A stretch of 64,000 nucleotides of DNA from Anthracocystis setariae. Taxonomy: Eukaryota > Basidiomycota > Ustilaginomycetes > Ustilaginales > Ustilaginaceae. Where the stretch lies: assembly GCA_928724745.1 (NCBI GenBank), contig CAKMXJ010000003.1, positions 1,240,001-1,304,000 on the forward strand, written 5' to 3'. Under the pieces are notes generated by a model, which was not told the DNA's origin, did no database searches, and worked only from the letters and a program-made list of their open reading frames with translations. Positions 30,599 through 41,492 of this stretch are shown in pieces. Position numbers and translations under genes: made by a program. Position 1 is the first letter of the stretch, and every line of letters begins with the position of its first letter.

Positions 30599-32353
30599 GT
30601 CATCGTCGTCGACTTCCAAAGCAAGTCCCGCCGCCTGGAGGTGGAGTCCGCCAAAGCGCTGATGCACGGTGGCCATCGAGGTAGCTGGTTGACCTTTTGC
30701 GTCGACTTGGTTCAACTCCAGCCCTTCATCTTCATCCATCAAGAGTGCAGCCGAGCTGGCGTTTGCGGAGACACCAGTGTGGCTGCTGCTCGGTGTCGCA
30801 TCTTGAGACAGCGTCGGGCCACGCTTCGTAAGCGTGGGAGGAGTAGGGATCGAATCGCGGCGTCGACCCGTGCCACTTTGCCGGTCACGCTGTTTGGCTT
30901 CTTTGCGGCCCATTGGCAAGGGCGTGGCCACGGGCTGCTTACGTGAATTTGCTACGGCAACTCCTCCTGTTTGAGCTTTGGACGAGCTCTTGGGCCATGC
31001 TCTCGGTGCTGGGCTTGATGCGCCCACACTTCGGAGTAGGTCGTCGACCATCATCTTGGCAGCCTCCTTGGCCGGTGTCTGTGCATAGCGACTCTGAGGC
31101 ACTGAGAACTGCATTGTCACGGGCGGCGACATTCCAGCGGGCCATCCGAGCGAGTCCTTGTCTGAAGAGTCGGAGTCCCACTCTTGGTCCTCGGCGCCCT
31201 TGGAAGCCCCCTTCTTGGCGGAAGCTGCACTTTTACTTGACTTTGAGCCCTTGATCTTGGAGGTGAGCGGCGTCTTGCGAAGATCCACAATACCGTCCCA
31301 CATGCGCACACTGGCAGGAGCGAATGGGTTCGACTTGGACTGTGAGCTTCGGGGCGTGGCCTGGATCTTTGTGTAGCTCAGACGGCCTTTGTTGCGTTTG
31401 TGCTCCGATTCGAGCACCTTGTTGAGCAGCGCACTCTTTTTTGGTGTGGAAGACGTCTTAAGACGGCCATCACCGCCATGTGAAGTAGCCTTAGATTGCG
31501 GAAGGTCGTGAACCGAAGAGGCACGCGAACTATCTGGATCCATGTGACGAGCCGCTCTGGACGCGGTCGAACCTAGATTCTCGATTCCTTTGGCAAGAGC
31601 TGCACGGTCCCGTTCCATGTCTCCAGTACCGAACGATGCTTTCGCCTTGAAGCTCGGATCCAAGCTCGAGTCGACCATACCGCGTCCAAGATCAGAGGCG
31701 ACATCGCGGCGCAAGCGTTCGAAGGGTGACTCCGCCGGGTCGAACATGTTTTCCTGGTCATCGCGATCGCGCGGCTTCTGCTGCTTGCGTGTCGCTTCTC
31801 TTCGTGCAGCAGCTGCCATCGACGCGTTGCTGAAGCGGGGAGGAGACGCAGCCTTGGCATAGTCAGCCGGTGCTTGCTCAACACTCTCGTCCACGGATTC
31901 GTGCGCATCTGCATCCGATGCGATGGAGGCGTCCATGTCGGTGTAGATGACGGAGCCTGCCTCTGAGCGTGGGCTGCGTCCGTCGCGGTCGCTCGTAAAG
32001 GTGGCATCGTCACGCGATTCGTTGATACCGCGCGAGCCATCTCCTTGTTGTGAGTTGGCGTCATACTCGGATTCGGTCTGGACATGGGCTGTGAGCGACA
32101 CGTTTGCGGAGACTTCGTAGAACGTTTTCCAGAACTTGGCACCTTGCCAGACACGCGCACTTGCTACGCCATATTCTTTGACAGCTGGTAGGATACGCGA
32201 TGTAACGATTTGGTGGGCAGTAGCAAAGTTCTGATCGATCTCCTGCAAGGTCAGAGTGATGGCCTGGTCGAGCTGCATGATCTGCTCCGTGACCGATGCT
32301 TGCTGATTGGGCATGGCTGCTGGATGCAGCGACTGTCGCGGATGTAAAGACAT
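30092..32353 (-). CDS. ASK1: DASH complex subunit ASK1
   Basis: Subunit of the DASH/Dam1 ring that couples kinetochores to spindle microtubules. The protein is 753 aa, much longer than yeast Ask1 (about 290 aa). The conserved domain is at the N-terminus, about residues 20-90: EQIMQLDQAITLTLQEID, ILPAVKEYGVASARVW and FWKTFYEVSANVSL, a near-diagnostic order for ASK1. The rest is low complexity with many Ser-Pro and Thr-Pro sites, as expected for a Cdk/Mps1 target, and an Asp run of about 20 residues near 580-600. The start could be 32353 (MSLHPRQ) or the in-frame ATG at 32314 (MPNQQAS), which lies closer to the conserved block. Confidence 0.9.
30546..30612 (-). repeat. GAC/GAT trinucleotide repeat encoding poly-Asp in ASK1
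   Basis: Roughly 20 Asp codons in a row, mixed GAC and GAT on the coding strand, within the disordered C-terminal part of ASK1. Confidence 0.9.
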
Positions 32354-33222
32354 GCCGTGGATGTATGTTTATATGTGTGTTCAAGGTACCAAGAGCAAAG
32401 TTGAGGTCGCAGGGCTTGTGGATAGAGGCGTGTTCGTGTTCTGTGTCTTGAATGTAGAGACTGAGGCGATACTGCGTCGCTGGAAGGCGCTGGTCCAACA
32501 AGCGGATTTGAGGATGTGAGGTTGATGTCGAGGCGGGAGTGAGATGGAGCCGCAAGATGATGGGTAGTGGTGGTGATAGAGAGGACGGCGTCTGTGGCCA
32601 AAGGCGCGCGCTCTCTTTCTGTTGTTCCGTTGAGTTTGTGCGAGAGTGTTGCTCTGATTGAGAATCCGTTTGTTTTTCTTTTAGGTCCACACGCGCGCCT
32701 TTTTCATTTTGGGGCACTTGAGCAGTGTGTTGGTCTCGACGCGTCGCGGTCAGACGCAAATTGCTGCGAGAACCAACACTTTGTCGTCCTTCGCTTTAAG
32801 GCCTTGGGTCGGCATCGAGCACTCTGTACTGAACGGCACTGTGCTGTACTCTACCCAGCGCCTCGCAAGTCGAAGCCGTTCAAACCTTCACGTGCAGAAG
32901 ACTGACAGTAGCAACGAACTACACAGTCGTGATCCACCATTGATGCAATGAGACAACGACAAGTTACAAACGATGCGAACGGTCAAAAACTCGATCTACA
33001 TATAAATATACAGCGAACAAGATCCTGAGACAGAGGCATCTGCGAGCGAGACTTGACGACATGGGCAGCGAACAGGAAGTTGCAAGGCGAAGCGAAGCGG
33101 TGATGGACACACGAGATGCAAAGATGACCCAGCCGAACCAGATTCGAGGCAATTCAGGAACAGAACAGTGATAGCGTCGTGCAAGCAAAGGAGGGACCGG
33201 CCACAGCTAGCTTCAGCAGCGC
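32354..33222. other. Intergenic upstream of ASK1
   Basis: 869 bp with no gene seen. An inverted pair of the CCAACAC motif lies here (minus strand at 32727..32735, plus strand at 32773..32781), and a CACTGTGCTGTACT pentamer stretch near 32838. Confidence 0.55.
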
Positions 33223-35154
33223 TCAAGCCTCCAGTGCACTGTCGTTAGTAGCTGCGGTAGCAGCGAGCACAGCACGAAGCACTGTCTTCATCGTGACCAC
33301 GTGTCTGGGCATGCCATTCTGCATCACATCGCCAAAGAAGCCAGAGACCAGCATGTTTCCGAATGGCGAAGAAGGTGAGCCTGCAGAAGAGGCACTGGAG
33401 CCTGGTGCGGGCGAGAGTGGCGTCCACGAGCCTTGGCTACGGAAAGCTGCCTGAATTGCAAATTGTCTTGTCAAAGTTGACTCGTCCCCGCCAAAATGAG
33501 CGAGCGAAAGCGATCGAGGCCGGCGATTGCTCGAGCCAGAGGCGCTTCGGAGGTGGAACGATGCCCCCGGACCACCATTCTTGACGGGCAGCGAGCTGAC
33601 AGAAGAGGACAAGGTCAATTCCGGCTTGTGGCTGGATTTCCGATCGCGTGCAATCTCCGAGCCTACCAGGGCAAAGTTGGGCAGCGCAGCACGGATTGAC
33701 TCGTTGGACGCAGCGCTGAACGAGGCTCGAGGTGCTGTCCAGAACTGGGTCGAGGCACGGCGATGCTTCTGAGCAGGTGCTGGGGTGAAACTGATCGATC
33801 GGCTGAGAGGCATCGTATCTGCATCGAGTGCCAGAGATGGAAGTTCCTTGCCCGGCGAGGCTGACACTGACGAGAGGGGCGGCGTCATGACCACTCGTGG
33901 CTCGTCTACTACGAATACACCTCCGGCTTCTGCGTTCAGCAGAAGAGCGGCAACTCTGCCGATGGTGGAAGTCGAGCTGACCGAGATGACAGGGTGCGCA
34001 TCTTTACCATAGGTACCCTGTGGATGTCTCGACCTGAGCGTCTTGACCAGAGCCGAAAGAGGTGTGGTGAGAATTTTACGAGAAGCCGACCGGAGAATTT
34101 CTTGCGACAGCTCGCGGGATTCGATGGGCGAGATGATGCCGCCAACAGGGTCCATGACGGCAAGCACACAAAGACGTTCGGATTGCATGCGGACCAGCGC
34201 ATCGACGGTGCTTTTCTCGCCTGAAATGACGGCAGCAGGCTGGTGGACGTCTACGCTCGAGAGGCTGTCGAGGGTGTTGGCAAACACTGTCGCCAGAGTC
34301 GAATCACTCTCAGATTCGGCAACGAGGAACGCCACCACATCAGCGGCGGTCAAGATGCCACACACAGCGCCATCTTGGCTTCGGGCAAGATCCGAAACGA
34401 CGAGGCAATTGGTGTCGTCTCGAGTCAGCTCTGCGAGGATGTCGTAAAGCGAAGTGGCCAACGAGACATGTCGGAGCACATTCCTGCCGGAGAGATTGGA
34501 GATTTGTGAAGCACTGACAGGCAGCTTGCTTTCGAGTTGCGCTCGGATTGCCTCGAGGCGGGTGTCATCCGCAATTGCGCTGGCGGGCTTGGAGAAGTTG
34601 AAGTGTGTTGATGCAGCATCAGGAGATGCTGGGGGCGAGGCAAGATCATGTGGACCGTTGCCCCTTCCGGCGGCTGCATTCTTGGAAACGTGTGGTGCGA
34701 ATACAGTCGCAAAAAAGGTGGAGAGATCCTCAAGGCTCAGTAAACCAGCACACTCTGAGCTCTTGAGCTTGTTCAGGTCTGCCGAGGCGCTGATCTGGCT
34801 GCTGTTCGTGCACCTGAGGATGATCCAGGTCTCTGCATGGTCGATCTCGGCGAGACGCTCGCCCGCCAACTCAATCGAGGCGTCTTCAGGGAAGACAACA
34901 AGGCGCGAGGCAGTGCTAGCATTGCAAGATAGGATGTCTTGAGCCGAGAAGCTGGCTAACCTTTGGCCGAGCTGAAATGCCGCGAAAGGATCCCGAACTG
35001 ATGTGAAGGGGAACGCGGAAGCATCAGCGACAGGGAGGCTGATGGACAGGTCAGAGCCTGCATTGGAGTTGCAGCGAAAGTGGGATCTGGGCGATAAGGA
35101 AGAGGGAGAAGAGCTTGTTGGAATCGAGATAGGCTTGGTTTGCGAAAGCGCCAT
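33223..35154 (-). CDS. Four-CBS-domain protein, Sds23/AMPK-gamma-like
   Basis: A 643-residue protein. Four CBS-type modules appear in order: about 50-140 (SAQDILSCNAS, LSLEDLSTFFATVF), about 195-290 (LRHVSLATSLYDIL, GAVCGILTAADVVAFL), about 300-350 (STVDALVRMQSERLCVLAVM, GGIISPIESREL) and about 360-425 (PVISVSSTSTIGRVAALLLN, GGVFVVDEPRVVM). CBS pairs bind adenine nucleotides. Four of them in one fungal protein suggest the Sds23/Moc1 family, which modulates PP2A-type phosphatase and the anaphase-promoting complex, or the Snf4/AMPK gamma family. The Ser-rich tail (about 430-620) favours Sds23 over Snf4. The start at 35154 (MALSQTKP) is the first ATG of the frame. Assignment to Sds23 is an inference. 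Confidence 0.7.
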   Translation of the reverse strand: MALSQTKPISIPTSSSPSSLSPRSHFRCNSNAGSDLSISLPVADASAFPFTSVRDPFAAFQLGQRLASFSAQDILSCNASTASRLVVFPEDASIELAGERLAEIDHAETWIILRCTNSSQISASADLNKLKSSECAGLLSLEDLSTFFATVFAPHVSKNAAAGRGNGPHDLASPPASPDAASTHFNFSKPASAIADDTRLEAIRAQLESKLPVSASQISNLSGRNVLRHVSLATSLYDILAELTRDDTNCLVVSDLARSQDGAVCGILTAADVVAFLVAESESDSTLATVFANTLDSLSSVDVHQPAAVISGEKSTVDALVRMQSERLCVLAVMDPVGGIISPIESRELSQEILRSASRKILTTPLSALVKTLRSRHPQGTYGKDAHPVISVSSTSTIGRVAALLLNAEAGGVFVVDEPRVVMTPPLSSVSASPGKELPSLALDADTMPLSRSISFTPAPAQKHRRASTQFWTAPRASFSAASNESIRAALPNFALVGSEIARDRKSSHKPELTLSSSVSSLPVKNGGPGASFHLRSASGSSNRRPRSLSLAHFGGDESTLTRQFAIQAAFRSQGSWTPLSPAPGSSASSAGSPSSPFGNMLVSGFFGDVMQNGMPRHVVTMKTVLRAVLAATAATNDSALEA

Positions 35155-36320
35155 GATGTTGGCGGTGATGCGGTGGCCAATTGTGACCGTGGCTCGATGC
35201 TGAACTTGGGTTCGGAGTTTCCCTACTGCGTACTGTAATGAATCGCAAGCTTATGCTTCACAGTGATGATTTTCCCAATCGGCGCTTCCGACGGCGTAAG
35301 TCAATGTAAAGCGCGAACAAACGCTGTGTTTCCGATCGACGTCGAGCCTACTGATGCTTTGTGCGTCGGAAGAAGATGGCTTGCATGCGGGGAGAGGGAG
35401 CAAGAGCGAAGAGATGGTTATGAGGGGGTAGAACGGAGGGAGCAGAGATGGTGGAGGGTGGAGAAAACTAGATCTGCTGCGTACAGACGTTGCTCAACTG
35501 CCAAGCGTTCCGTCACACGCATGGACATGAAGGTCTTCACTCACAACTTCACGGATCGTCTTTCCTGAGCGAGCAAACCATTTTCTCATCGCCTTTCTCT
35601 TCATCTGCTGAAATTCTGTATCGTACAAACCTGTCCATGGTCCGGGCATCGAAAGGAAAAGCGAAGGAGCGTGTACGCTGCCGACATGCTATCCGCGCAT
35701 CAATGCAGGCCGACCCTGTGCAGTGAGTCCAGATGACGGAGGATAGCAAGCGGCCTCTCCTGGCAACTTCCTGTCTTTGGGCAGAAGGGATCTCTGCTGT
35801 TTGAAAGCAGCAGTACAAAAGAGCCGAAAAGGCTGCACGTCGTCAAGCTTTCGCATAGCCGGGCTGCATTGCTAGAAGCGAGGGAGCAAAGACACTAAGT
35901 CGAAGCCGAGCAGGAGACGATTGTTCTGCAACTTACCCCGCTTTTGGGTTTCTTTCTCTTCTCTTCCCAGCCCAGAGGAGCTGCATGCAGCGGAGGTCTG
36001 TGCTGTGGCTGGCGACATTGTTTTCCAAGTTGTGAGGCAACGTGACACCCAAAGACAACGAGGGCGAACGGTACAGAAGGGTCGTGTTGGTCAGGCGGAC
36101 GCAGTGAAGAAGCCGGACTTTGCCAACTACAGTGCAGTACAGTACTGTATGCAGGGCCCAGTGGGCTCGTGCATGAAAATTAAGCTGCGTGCGCCACCAC
36201 GACGGGGCGATTCAAAAGTCTGCCAAGCATGAAAGCGTTGAGAAGCGGGCCACGAAATGATGAAACACAGAGGAAAAGGCACAGAGAGGGAGAGTGGGCA
36301 AATTGCTAGCTGAAAGCGGC

Positions 36321-36335
36321 TGCAATACAGTATTG
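36321..36335. repeat. Inverted repeat GCAATAC-A-GTATTGC
   Basis: Perfect 7-bp arms around a single central base, followed by TGTATAAAA. It resembles a binding site for a dimeric regulator, or is a chance palindrome within the pentamer family. Confidence 0.6.
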
Positions 36336-36771
36336 CTGTATAAAATTTTGGGTCTGAGCGTAACGTAAAGGCGCCGAGATTGGAGGCTGGTAGAGATAGG
36401 AGAAAGGAGGACGACTCGAGACATACGCACTGATACAACTGGCTCGTTGATGCTTTCAAGACTTGTCGCAGTCTGAAAACCCGCAGAAGCGAATCCGGAT
36501 CTTGTTGGCGTACAGCACAGTACTGTACATTTGATATTCCCATGGATTGCCGATGCGTCGGGCCAGCCAGCAAGCCAGCCAGCCAGCACGCAAGCTAGCA
36601 GGTCATACAATATTTTGACGGCCATCTTTTGAGCTCGAGGCATGAGAACAACACCAGCTCCCTCCCCTATGCGATTCAAGGAATCGTTCTCGCTTCAAGG
36701 CCAAAGGAAGGACGACATGTTGCATCGAAATCGAGATGTCACGATGCCGCCTCAGGTGCTATGCCTGCTGT

Positions 36772-36803
36772 TGCAGTCGCAGTCGCAGTCGCAGTCGCAG
36801 TCG
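36772..36803 (+). repeat. (GCAGTC)n hexanucleotide repeat
   Basis: Five tandem GCAGTC units in the gene-free region upstream of CYS3. Confidence 0.9.
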
Positions 36804-37393
36804 CTACTGTCTTGGCTAGGATTTTTTATCCAAAGAGGCCAAGGTGCCCAGCGGTACTGTTTCCGCCATAGACCTGCCGTGTGCCAAGGCTTGCCAGGAC
36901 GGTCGGTCTCTTGCAGATTGGGAAAAGGGTCTGTGACTGTCACTGTTACCGTCATATCCCATTCCAAGCCGCTTCTGAGCGACGTCAACACTCGCCCCAC
37001 ACACTAGTGGGCAGCAGGTAGGCTTACATACTTTGCCCGGTTCCCTCCAGCCGAGGCACAGGGCAAGGCTAAGATATAACGAGGTGTTTCTTTGTCGAAC
37101 AAGAGCGTGTGCGACTTTCTAGAGCTAACAATGAAGAGTAATGATTTTGCGCAAACATATCCAACTGTTTTTGAAGGCTCTAACAACGCTTAATATTTCT
37201 AAAGTCCGAATGCCGATTCCGATTTTTGATTTTTTTAACCAACCGGCATTCCCGAACGTTTCGGTTACCAAAAATTTCGAGCTGCTTGACCAAGCACGCC
37301 ATTCGCATCATGGCACACGCAGCAGCGTACAATATTAGCTCCGTGCGGTGGGCTCACTCACTCAGCCGCAACCCTGGCTCGTCATGATTTAAC

Positions 37394-37400
37394 TTATAAA
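37394..37400 (+). promoter_or_regulatory. TATA-like element of CYS3
   Basis: TTATAAA 79 bp before the CYS3 start codon; position and sequence fit a core promoter element. Confidence 0.4.
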
Positions 37401-37478
37401 CAGATCTTGACCACCAGCTCCACCATCCAGGCCCCCACTTTTTCCACGCAAGCTCTCTTGCAAGCTCCTGTCTTCAAC

Positions 37479-38765
37479 ATGACGATCCCTTCCACTTTGG
37501 ATGGCGCTTCCAACGGCCACGCTTCCTCTATCGGATTTTCCACCAAGGCCATCCACGTTGGTTCCGAGCCTAACGCCGCCACCGGTGCCGTGATCCCCCC
37601 CATCAGCCTCAGCTCCACCTTCGCTCAGGACGGTATCGGCAACCACAAGGGCTACGAATACTCTCGCTCTGGCAACCCGAACCGTGACTCGTTCGAGCGT
37701 GCTGTTGCTTCACTCGAGGGCGGTAGCCGAGGTCTCGCGTTTTCCTCTGGTTCTGCCGTAACCGCCACTGTGCTCAACTCTATGCCCGCTGGCTCTCACC
37801 TCCTCAGCGTCAACGATGTCTATGGAGGTACCTATCGATACTTCACTAAGGTCGCATCCGTCTCGCAAGGCATTCAGACCACTTTCGTCGAGATGGACGG
37901 CCCCGAGGCTGAGGTGACTGAGCGTGTCAACGCTGCGCTTCGCAAAGAAACCTCGCTCGTTTGGATCGAGACACCCACCAACCCTACGCTTCGCGTCATT
38001 GACATTCCGCTGATTGTCAAGCTCGTTCGCAACCACCCCAATGCCAGCAAAGACATCAAGATCGTCGTCGACAACACCTTTATGAGCCCCTGGTTCCAGA
38101 ACCCCATCGCCCAAGGTGCTGACCTCGTCATGCACAGTGTGACCAAGTATCTCAATGGCCACAGTGACGTCGTCATGGGTGTTGCCGTGACAAACGATGA
38201 GGCTTGGGCCGAACGCCTCGCCTTCCTGCAAAACAGCATTGGTGCTATCCCGTCGCCTTTCGACTGCTGGCTTGCTCTCCGTGGTCTCAAGACCCTGTCG
38301 CTTCGCATGAAGGCTCATGGCGAGTCGGCACTTGCCATCGCCCAGTTTCTCGAGGCCCACCCCTCGATCGAGACCGTCATCTACCCCGGCCTCCCATCGC
38401 ACCCTGGTCACGAAATTGCTCGACGACAGATCTCAAAGCGTGCTGCTGCTGCCGGTCCCTCCCATTCGAATGGTGCTTTCGCATACGGTGGTATGATCTC
38501 ATTCCGTATCAAGGCGGATCCTGCCGATGATGCACCAGCCGACAAGCTTCTTTCCAACCTCAATGTCTTCACCCTTGCCGAGTCGCTTGGTGGCGTTGAG
38601 AGTTTGATCGAGCTTCCAAGCAAGATGACCCATGGCTCTGTTGCGCTCGAGGACAGGATCAAGATCGGTATCGGCCACAACCTGATCCGTGTCAGTGTCG
38701 GAATTGAGGACACTACCGATCTCATTCATGATCTTGAGCGAGGTCTTAAGGCGGCTGGTCTCTAA
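37479..38765 (+). CDS. CYS3: Cystathionine gamma-lyase
   Basis: PLP-dependent enzyme that splits cystathionine into cysteine, 2-oxobutyrate and ammonia, the last step of reverse transsulfuration in the cytosol. The protein is 428 aa, a little longer than the usual 395-400. The Cys/Met-metabolism PLP signature is complete: YSRSGNPNRDSFE, SSGSAVTATVL, DVYGGTYRYF, WIETPTNPTLRVIDI, VVDNTFMSPWFQNP, and the Schiff-base lysine Lys223 in HSVTKYLNGHSDVVMG. The N-terminal FSTKAIHVGSEPN and the SVTKYLNGHSDV block match gamma-lyase better than gamma-synthase. An insert of about 12 residues (AAAGPSHSNGAFA) sits near 335. The start is ATG at 37479; the frame is open 24 codons further upstream but without an ATG. 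Confidence 0.93.
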   Translation: MTIPSTLDGASNGHASSIGFSTKAIHVGSEPNAATGAVIPPISLSSTFAQDGIGNHKGYEYSRSGNPNRDSFERAVASLEGGSRGLAFSSGSAVTATVLNSMPAGSHLLSVNDVYGGTYRYFTKVASVSQGIQTTFVEMDGPEAEVTERVNAALRKETSLVWIETPTNPTLRVIDIPLIVKLVRNHPNASKDIKIVVDNTFMSPWFQNPIAQGADLVMHSVTKYLNGHSDVVMGVAVTNDEAWAERLAFLQNSIGAIPSPFDCWLALRGLKTLSLRMKAHGESALAIAQFLEAHPSIETVIYPGLPSHPGHEIARRQISKRAAAAGPSHSNGAFAYGGMISFRIKADPADDAPADKLLSNLNVFTLAESLGGVESLIELPSKMTHGSVALEDRIKIGIGHNLIRVSVGIEDTTDLIHDLERGLKAAGL

Positions 38766-38972
38766 TACGCTCCCAGTCGACCTTATTAAAGCGAAAATCT
38801 CTCCTCTTTGACGTACGACACGCACAACCTAGAGCTTCCTCAAGATAGATGCATTCGCCCCAGTGTCTCCGTAGATCCTTGTTTTTGGTCACGGTCTTGT
38901 CTTATCTCTCGCCCTCTCCCTACTGTACACCTGTCTGGTCTTGCTCATTGTACTTTGTCATCTGTCCATGCT

Positions 38973-39006
38973 TATCTGATACCATTTTCCATCTGATACC
39001 ATTTTC
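38973..39006 (+). repeat. Short tandem duplication (17-bp unit, two copies)
   Basis: ATCTGATACCATTTTCC occurs twice back to back in the CYS3 3' flank, a recent-looking tandem duplication. Confidence 0.75.
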
Positions 39007-39536
39007 CGGCCACCAATTCCGGGCGACCAATTGAAAAGAATGGAAAGGAGGCGGTTCTGACTGTGCCGACGCCTCGCTGCGCATTTTCTCTCAGTCTTTC
39101 TTTCTTTCTTTCCTTTCCGTAGGTCTCCGAGAAGCGGAGGCGTGTGTGTGAGCTGAGACAAGGTTCGAGACAGCGGCAAGTTCATGTCACAGTGTCCTAG
39201 CATCAATCTAAAGTAATCGCTGCGGGGTAAGCGCAGATCTACGCCGCACAGACGTTGAGGAGGCTGGTACCAGACGCACGTGACTGCTTCTACAGATTGC
39301 CCGCATTCCGAAAACAGCAAACAAAAAAAAGTGGACTTTTTTTTTTTTTTTTTTTTTTTGGGTGTTTGAAAGTTTGGTGCACGCTCCACTGCACAATTCA
39401 ACTGCCGAGCATCATCAACGAGTCAGGAAAGACGAAGCTTCTAGTACGCCAAGTCCGATCAGAAACCGTCCTCATCCTCACGTCCATCTCCTCGACATCT
39501 TAAATCCCACAGCTTCGCAAAGGACAGCAACGTTAC

Positions 39537-39543
39537 TGACTCA
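39537..39543 (+). promoter_or_regulatory. TGACTCA site upstream of ADE2
   Basis: A perfect Gcn4/AP-1-type heptamer 60 bp before the ADE2 start. In budding yeast ADE2 is controlled through TGACTC sites bound by Bas1 and Gcn4. Function here is inferred from that parallel only, and the site could lie within the 5' UTR. Confidence 0.35.
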
Positions 39544-39602
39544 GCTTTCCGAGGAACTCTCTACAGCCCTTCTTTCAAGCTTAAGGACGCGAGATTAGCA
39601 AG

Positions 39603-41492
39603 ATGGAACAACGTGTTGTCGGTGTGCTTGGTGCGGGCCAACTAGGCCGTATGTTTGTCGAGGCCGCCGCTCGATTGAATGTACAGGTCAAGTTGCTCGA
39701 TGTGGGAGACACAGCCCCTGCCAAGCAGATCAACTACTTGCCCGGTCCCGATGGCAAGTCACAGCACATCGACGGCAGCTTTGCCGATCCGGACAAGATC
39801 CGCCAGCTCGCTTCGGAGGTCGATATCCTCACCATTGAAATCGAGCATGTCGATGCTACCCAGCTCCAAAAGGTGCTTGACGACAAGCTCGTTGATGCCG
39901 TCCATCCGTTGCCCTCGACCATCGCACTCATCCAGGACAAGTACCTCCAAAAGGTTCACCTTGCCAGCAAGGGCCTCCCTCTCGCAGAATACGTTGCCGC
40001 CGGTCCCGATGACATGTCGAAAGCGACGGATGTTGCTCAAGCGCGCGCCGCTCAGATCGAAGCGGTTGCTGAGATCGGCAAAGTGTTTGGATTCCCTCTC
40101 ATGCTCAAGTCGAGGACTCAGGCTTATGATGGCAAGGGCAACTATGTCGTCAAGTCGGCCGACCAGGCGGCTGCAGCTGTCGCAGCCCTCGGTGATGGCA
40201 AGCGTGGGCTCTACGCTGAGAAATGGGCACCCTTCGAGCGCGAAGTCGCTGTCATGGTGGTTCGAAGCGCTACTGGAGAAGTTCGTGCGTACCCGGCTGT
40301 TGAGACGGTGCACAAGAACAGTATCTGCCACACCGTCTTTGCGCCCTTGCGCACTGCCGACCCAGGCGTCGAGGCCCGTGCCAGGAAGATCGCCGAGCAA
40401 GCGGTTGCCACTTTCGGGGGCGCCGGTGTGTTTGGTGTCGAGATGTTCCTGATGCCCAACGGTGAGCTTCTCATCAACGAAATTGCGCCTCGACCCCACA
40501 ACTCGGGTCACTACACCATCGAAGCTGCGGAAACCAGCCAGTACGAGAATCACGTCCGAGCCATCCTCGGCTTGCCGCTCGGCGGCACTTCGCTCAAGGT
40601 GCCCTCAGCCGCCATGATCAACATTCTCGGGCTGGCCGATTCGGATAAGGATGCTGACGCTGTAGCCAAAACGCTGGTACCCGCTGTTGTCAGCTTGGAC
40701 GTCCCCGGAACTACCTGTCACCTGTACGGCAAAGCCGGCTGCCGCAAGGGAAGGAAGATGGGTCACATCACATTAGTTGGCCAGAGCGATGCACAGGTTC
40801 GAGCTCGTTTGCAGATCGTTGACGAGGCGCTAGACAAGGCCACTCAGCTCGCTGAGCACGGTGGCAAGCTCCCAGCTGAGCTGACTCTTGGTGGTGTGAT
40901 TGCTGCCAACGCCGCTGGCGCTTCGTCGGTGCAAGCCAAGAACACATCCTCACCCAAGTCGGCTGCCGACTTTTCCCATCCCCAACCTCTGGTCGGGATC
41001 ATCATGGGCTCGGACAGCGATCTTCCAGTCATGATGCCGGCGGCTGAAATCCTCAAAAAGTTTGACGTACCCTTCGAGCTGACGATTGTCAGTGCTCACC
41101 GCACGCCTGATCGCATGCGCACATATGCTCGCAGTGCGCCGGCACGCGGCCTGCGAACCATCATTGCTGGTGCGGGCGGTGCAGCGCATCTTCCAGGCAT
41201 GGTTGCCGCACAGACTGCATTGCCGGTCATCGGTGTACCAGTGAAAGGCAGCACGTTGGACGGCGTCGATTCGCTGCACAGCATTGTCCAGATGCCTCGC
41301 GGTATCCCTGTGGCCACGGTCGCCATCAACAACAGCACCAATGCCGCGCTGCTTGCGATTCGCATCCTCGCCGCCGCCGATCCTAGCTACCTGATCAAAA
41401 TGCAAGATTACATGGAGGCCATGGAGCAAGAGGTCAACGGCAAGATTGAGCGTCTGGCTCACGATGCTTGGGACTACACTCTGAAGAAGTGA
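39603..41492 (+). CDS. ADE2: Phosphoribosylaminoimidazole carboxylase
   Basis: Converts AIR to CAIR in de novo purine synthesis; loss gives red colonies in many fungi. The 629-aa fused protein has the fungal two-domain layout. The N-terminal PurK-like ATP-grasp part, about 1-390, has [47 protein letters not shown] and [18 protein letters not shown]. The C-terminal PurE-like part, about 460-625, has [23 protein letters not shown] and [17 protein letters not shown] short Ala-rich linker separates them. Length and motifs are normal and no intron is needed. The ATG sits in AGCAAGATGG, a good context. The next gene on the same strand is 3.3 kb away. Confidence 0.97.
   Translation: MEQRVVGVLGAGQLGRMFVEAAARLNVQVKLLDVGDTAPAKQINYLPGPDGKSQHIDGSFADPDKIRQLASEVDILTIEIEHVDATQLQKVLDDKLVDAVHPLPSTIALIQDKYLQKVHLASKGLPLAEYVAAGPDDMSKATDVAQARAAQIEAVAEIGKVFGFPLMLKSRTQAYDGKGNYVVKSADQAAAAVAALGDGKRGLYAEKWAPFEREVAVMVVRSATGEVRAYPAVETVHKNSICHTVFAPLRTADPGVEARARKIAEQAVATFGGAGVFGVEMFLMPNGELLINEIAPRPHNSGHYTIEAAETSQYENHVRAILGLPLGGTSLKVPSAAMINILGLADSDKDADAVAKTLVPAVVSLDVPGTTCHLYGKAGCRKGRKMGHITLVGQSDAQVRARLQIVDEALDKATQLAEHGGKLPAELTLGGVIAANAAGASSVQAKNTSSPKSAADFSHPQPLVGIIMGSDSDLPVMMPAAEILKKFDVPFELTIVSAHRTPDRMRTYARSAPARGLRTIIAGAGGAAHLPGMVAAQTALPVIGVPVKGSTLDGVDSLHSIVQMPRGIPVATVAINNSTNAALLAIRILAAADPSYLIKMQDYMEAMEQEVNGKIERLAHDAWDYTLKK

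Larger units (their letters stand above)
35155..37478. other. 2.3-kb divergent intergenic region, CBS gene and CYS3
   Basis: No supportable gene. It contains several pentamer clusters (36129..36150 and 36510..36528), an inverted repeat (36321..36335), a CCAGC-rich stretch (36561..36590), a hexamer repeat (36772..36803) and a TATA-like element before CYS3. The short open frames have no motif. Confidence 0.6.
38766..39602. other. Intergenic between CYS3 and ADE2
   Basis: 837 bp. It holds the CYS3 3' flank, a direct repeat of ATCTGATACCATTTTCC (38973..39006), a 23-nt T-tract (39337..39359) about 245 bp before ADE2, and a TGACTCA site. No other gene is seen. Confidence 0.6.

Noticed and set aside
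37710..38411. 233-codon minus-strand frame inside CYS3
   Set aside because: Antisense shadow of cystathionine gamma-lyase.
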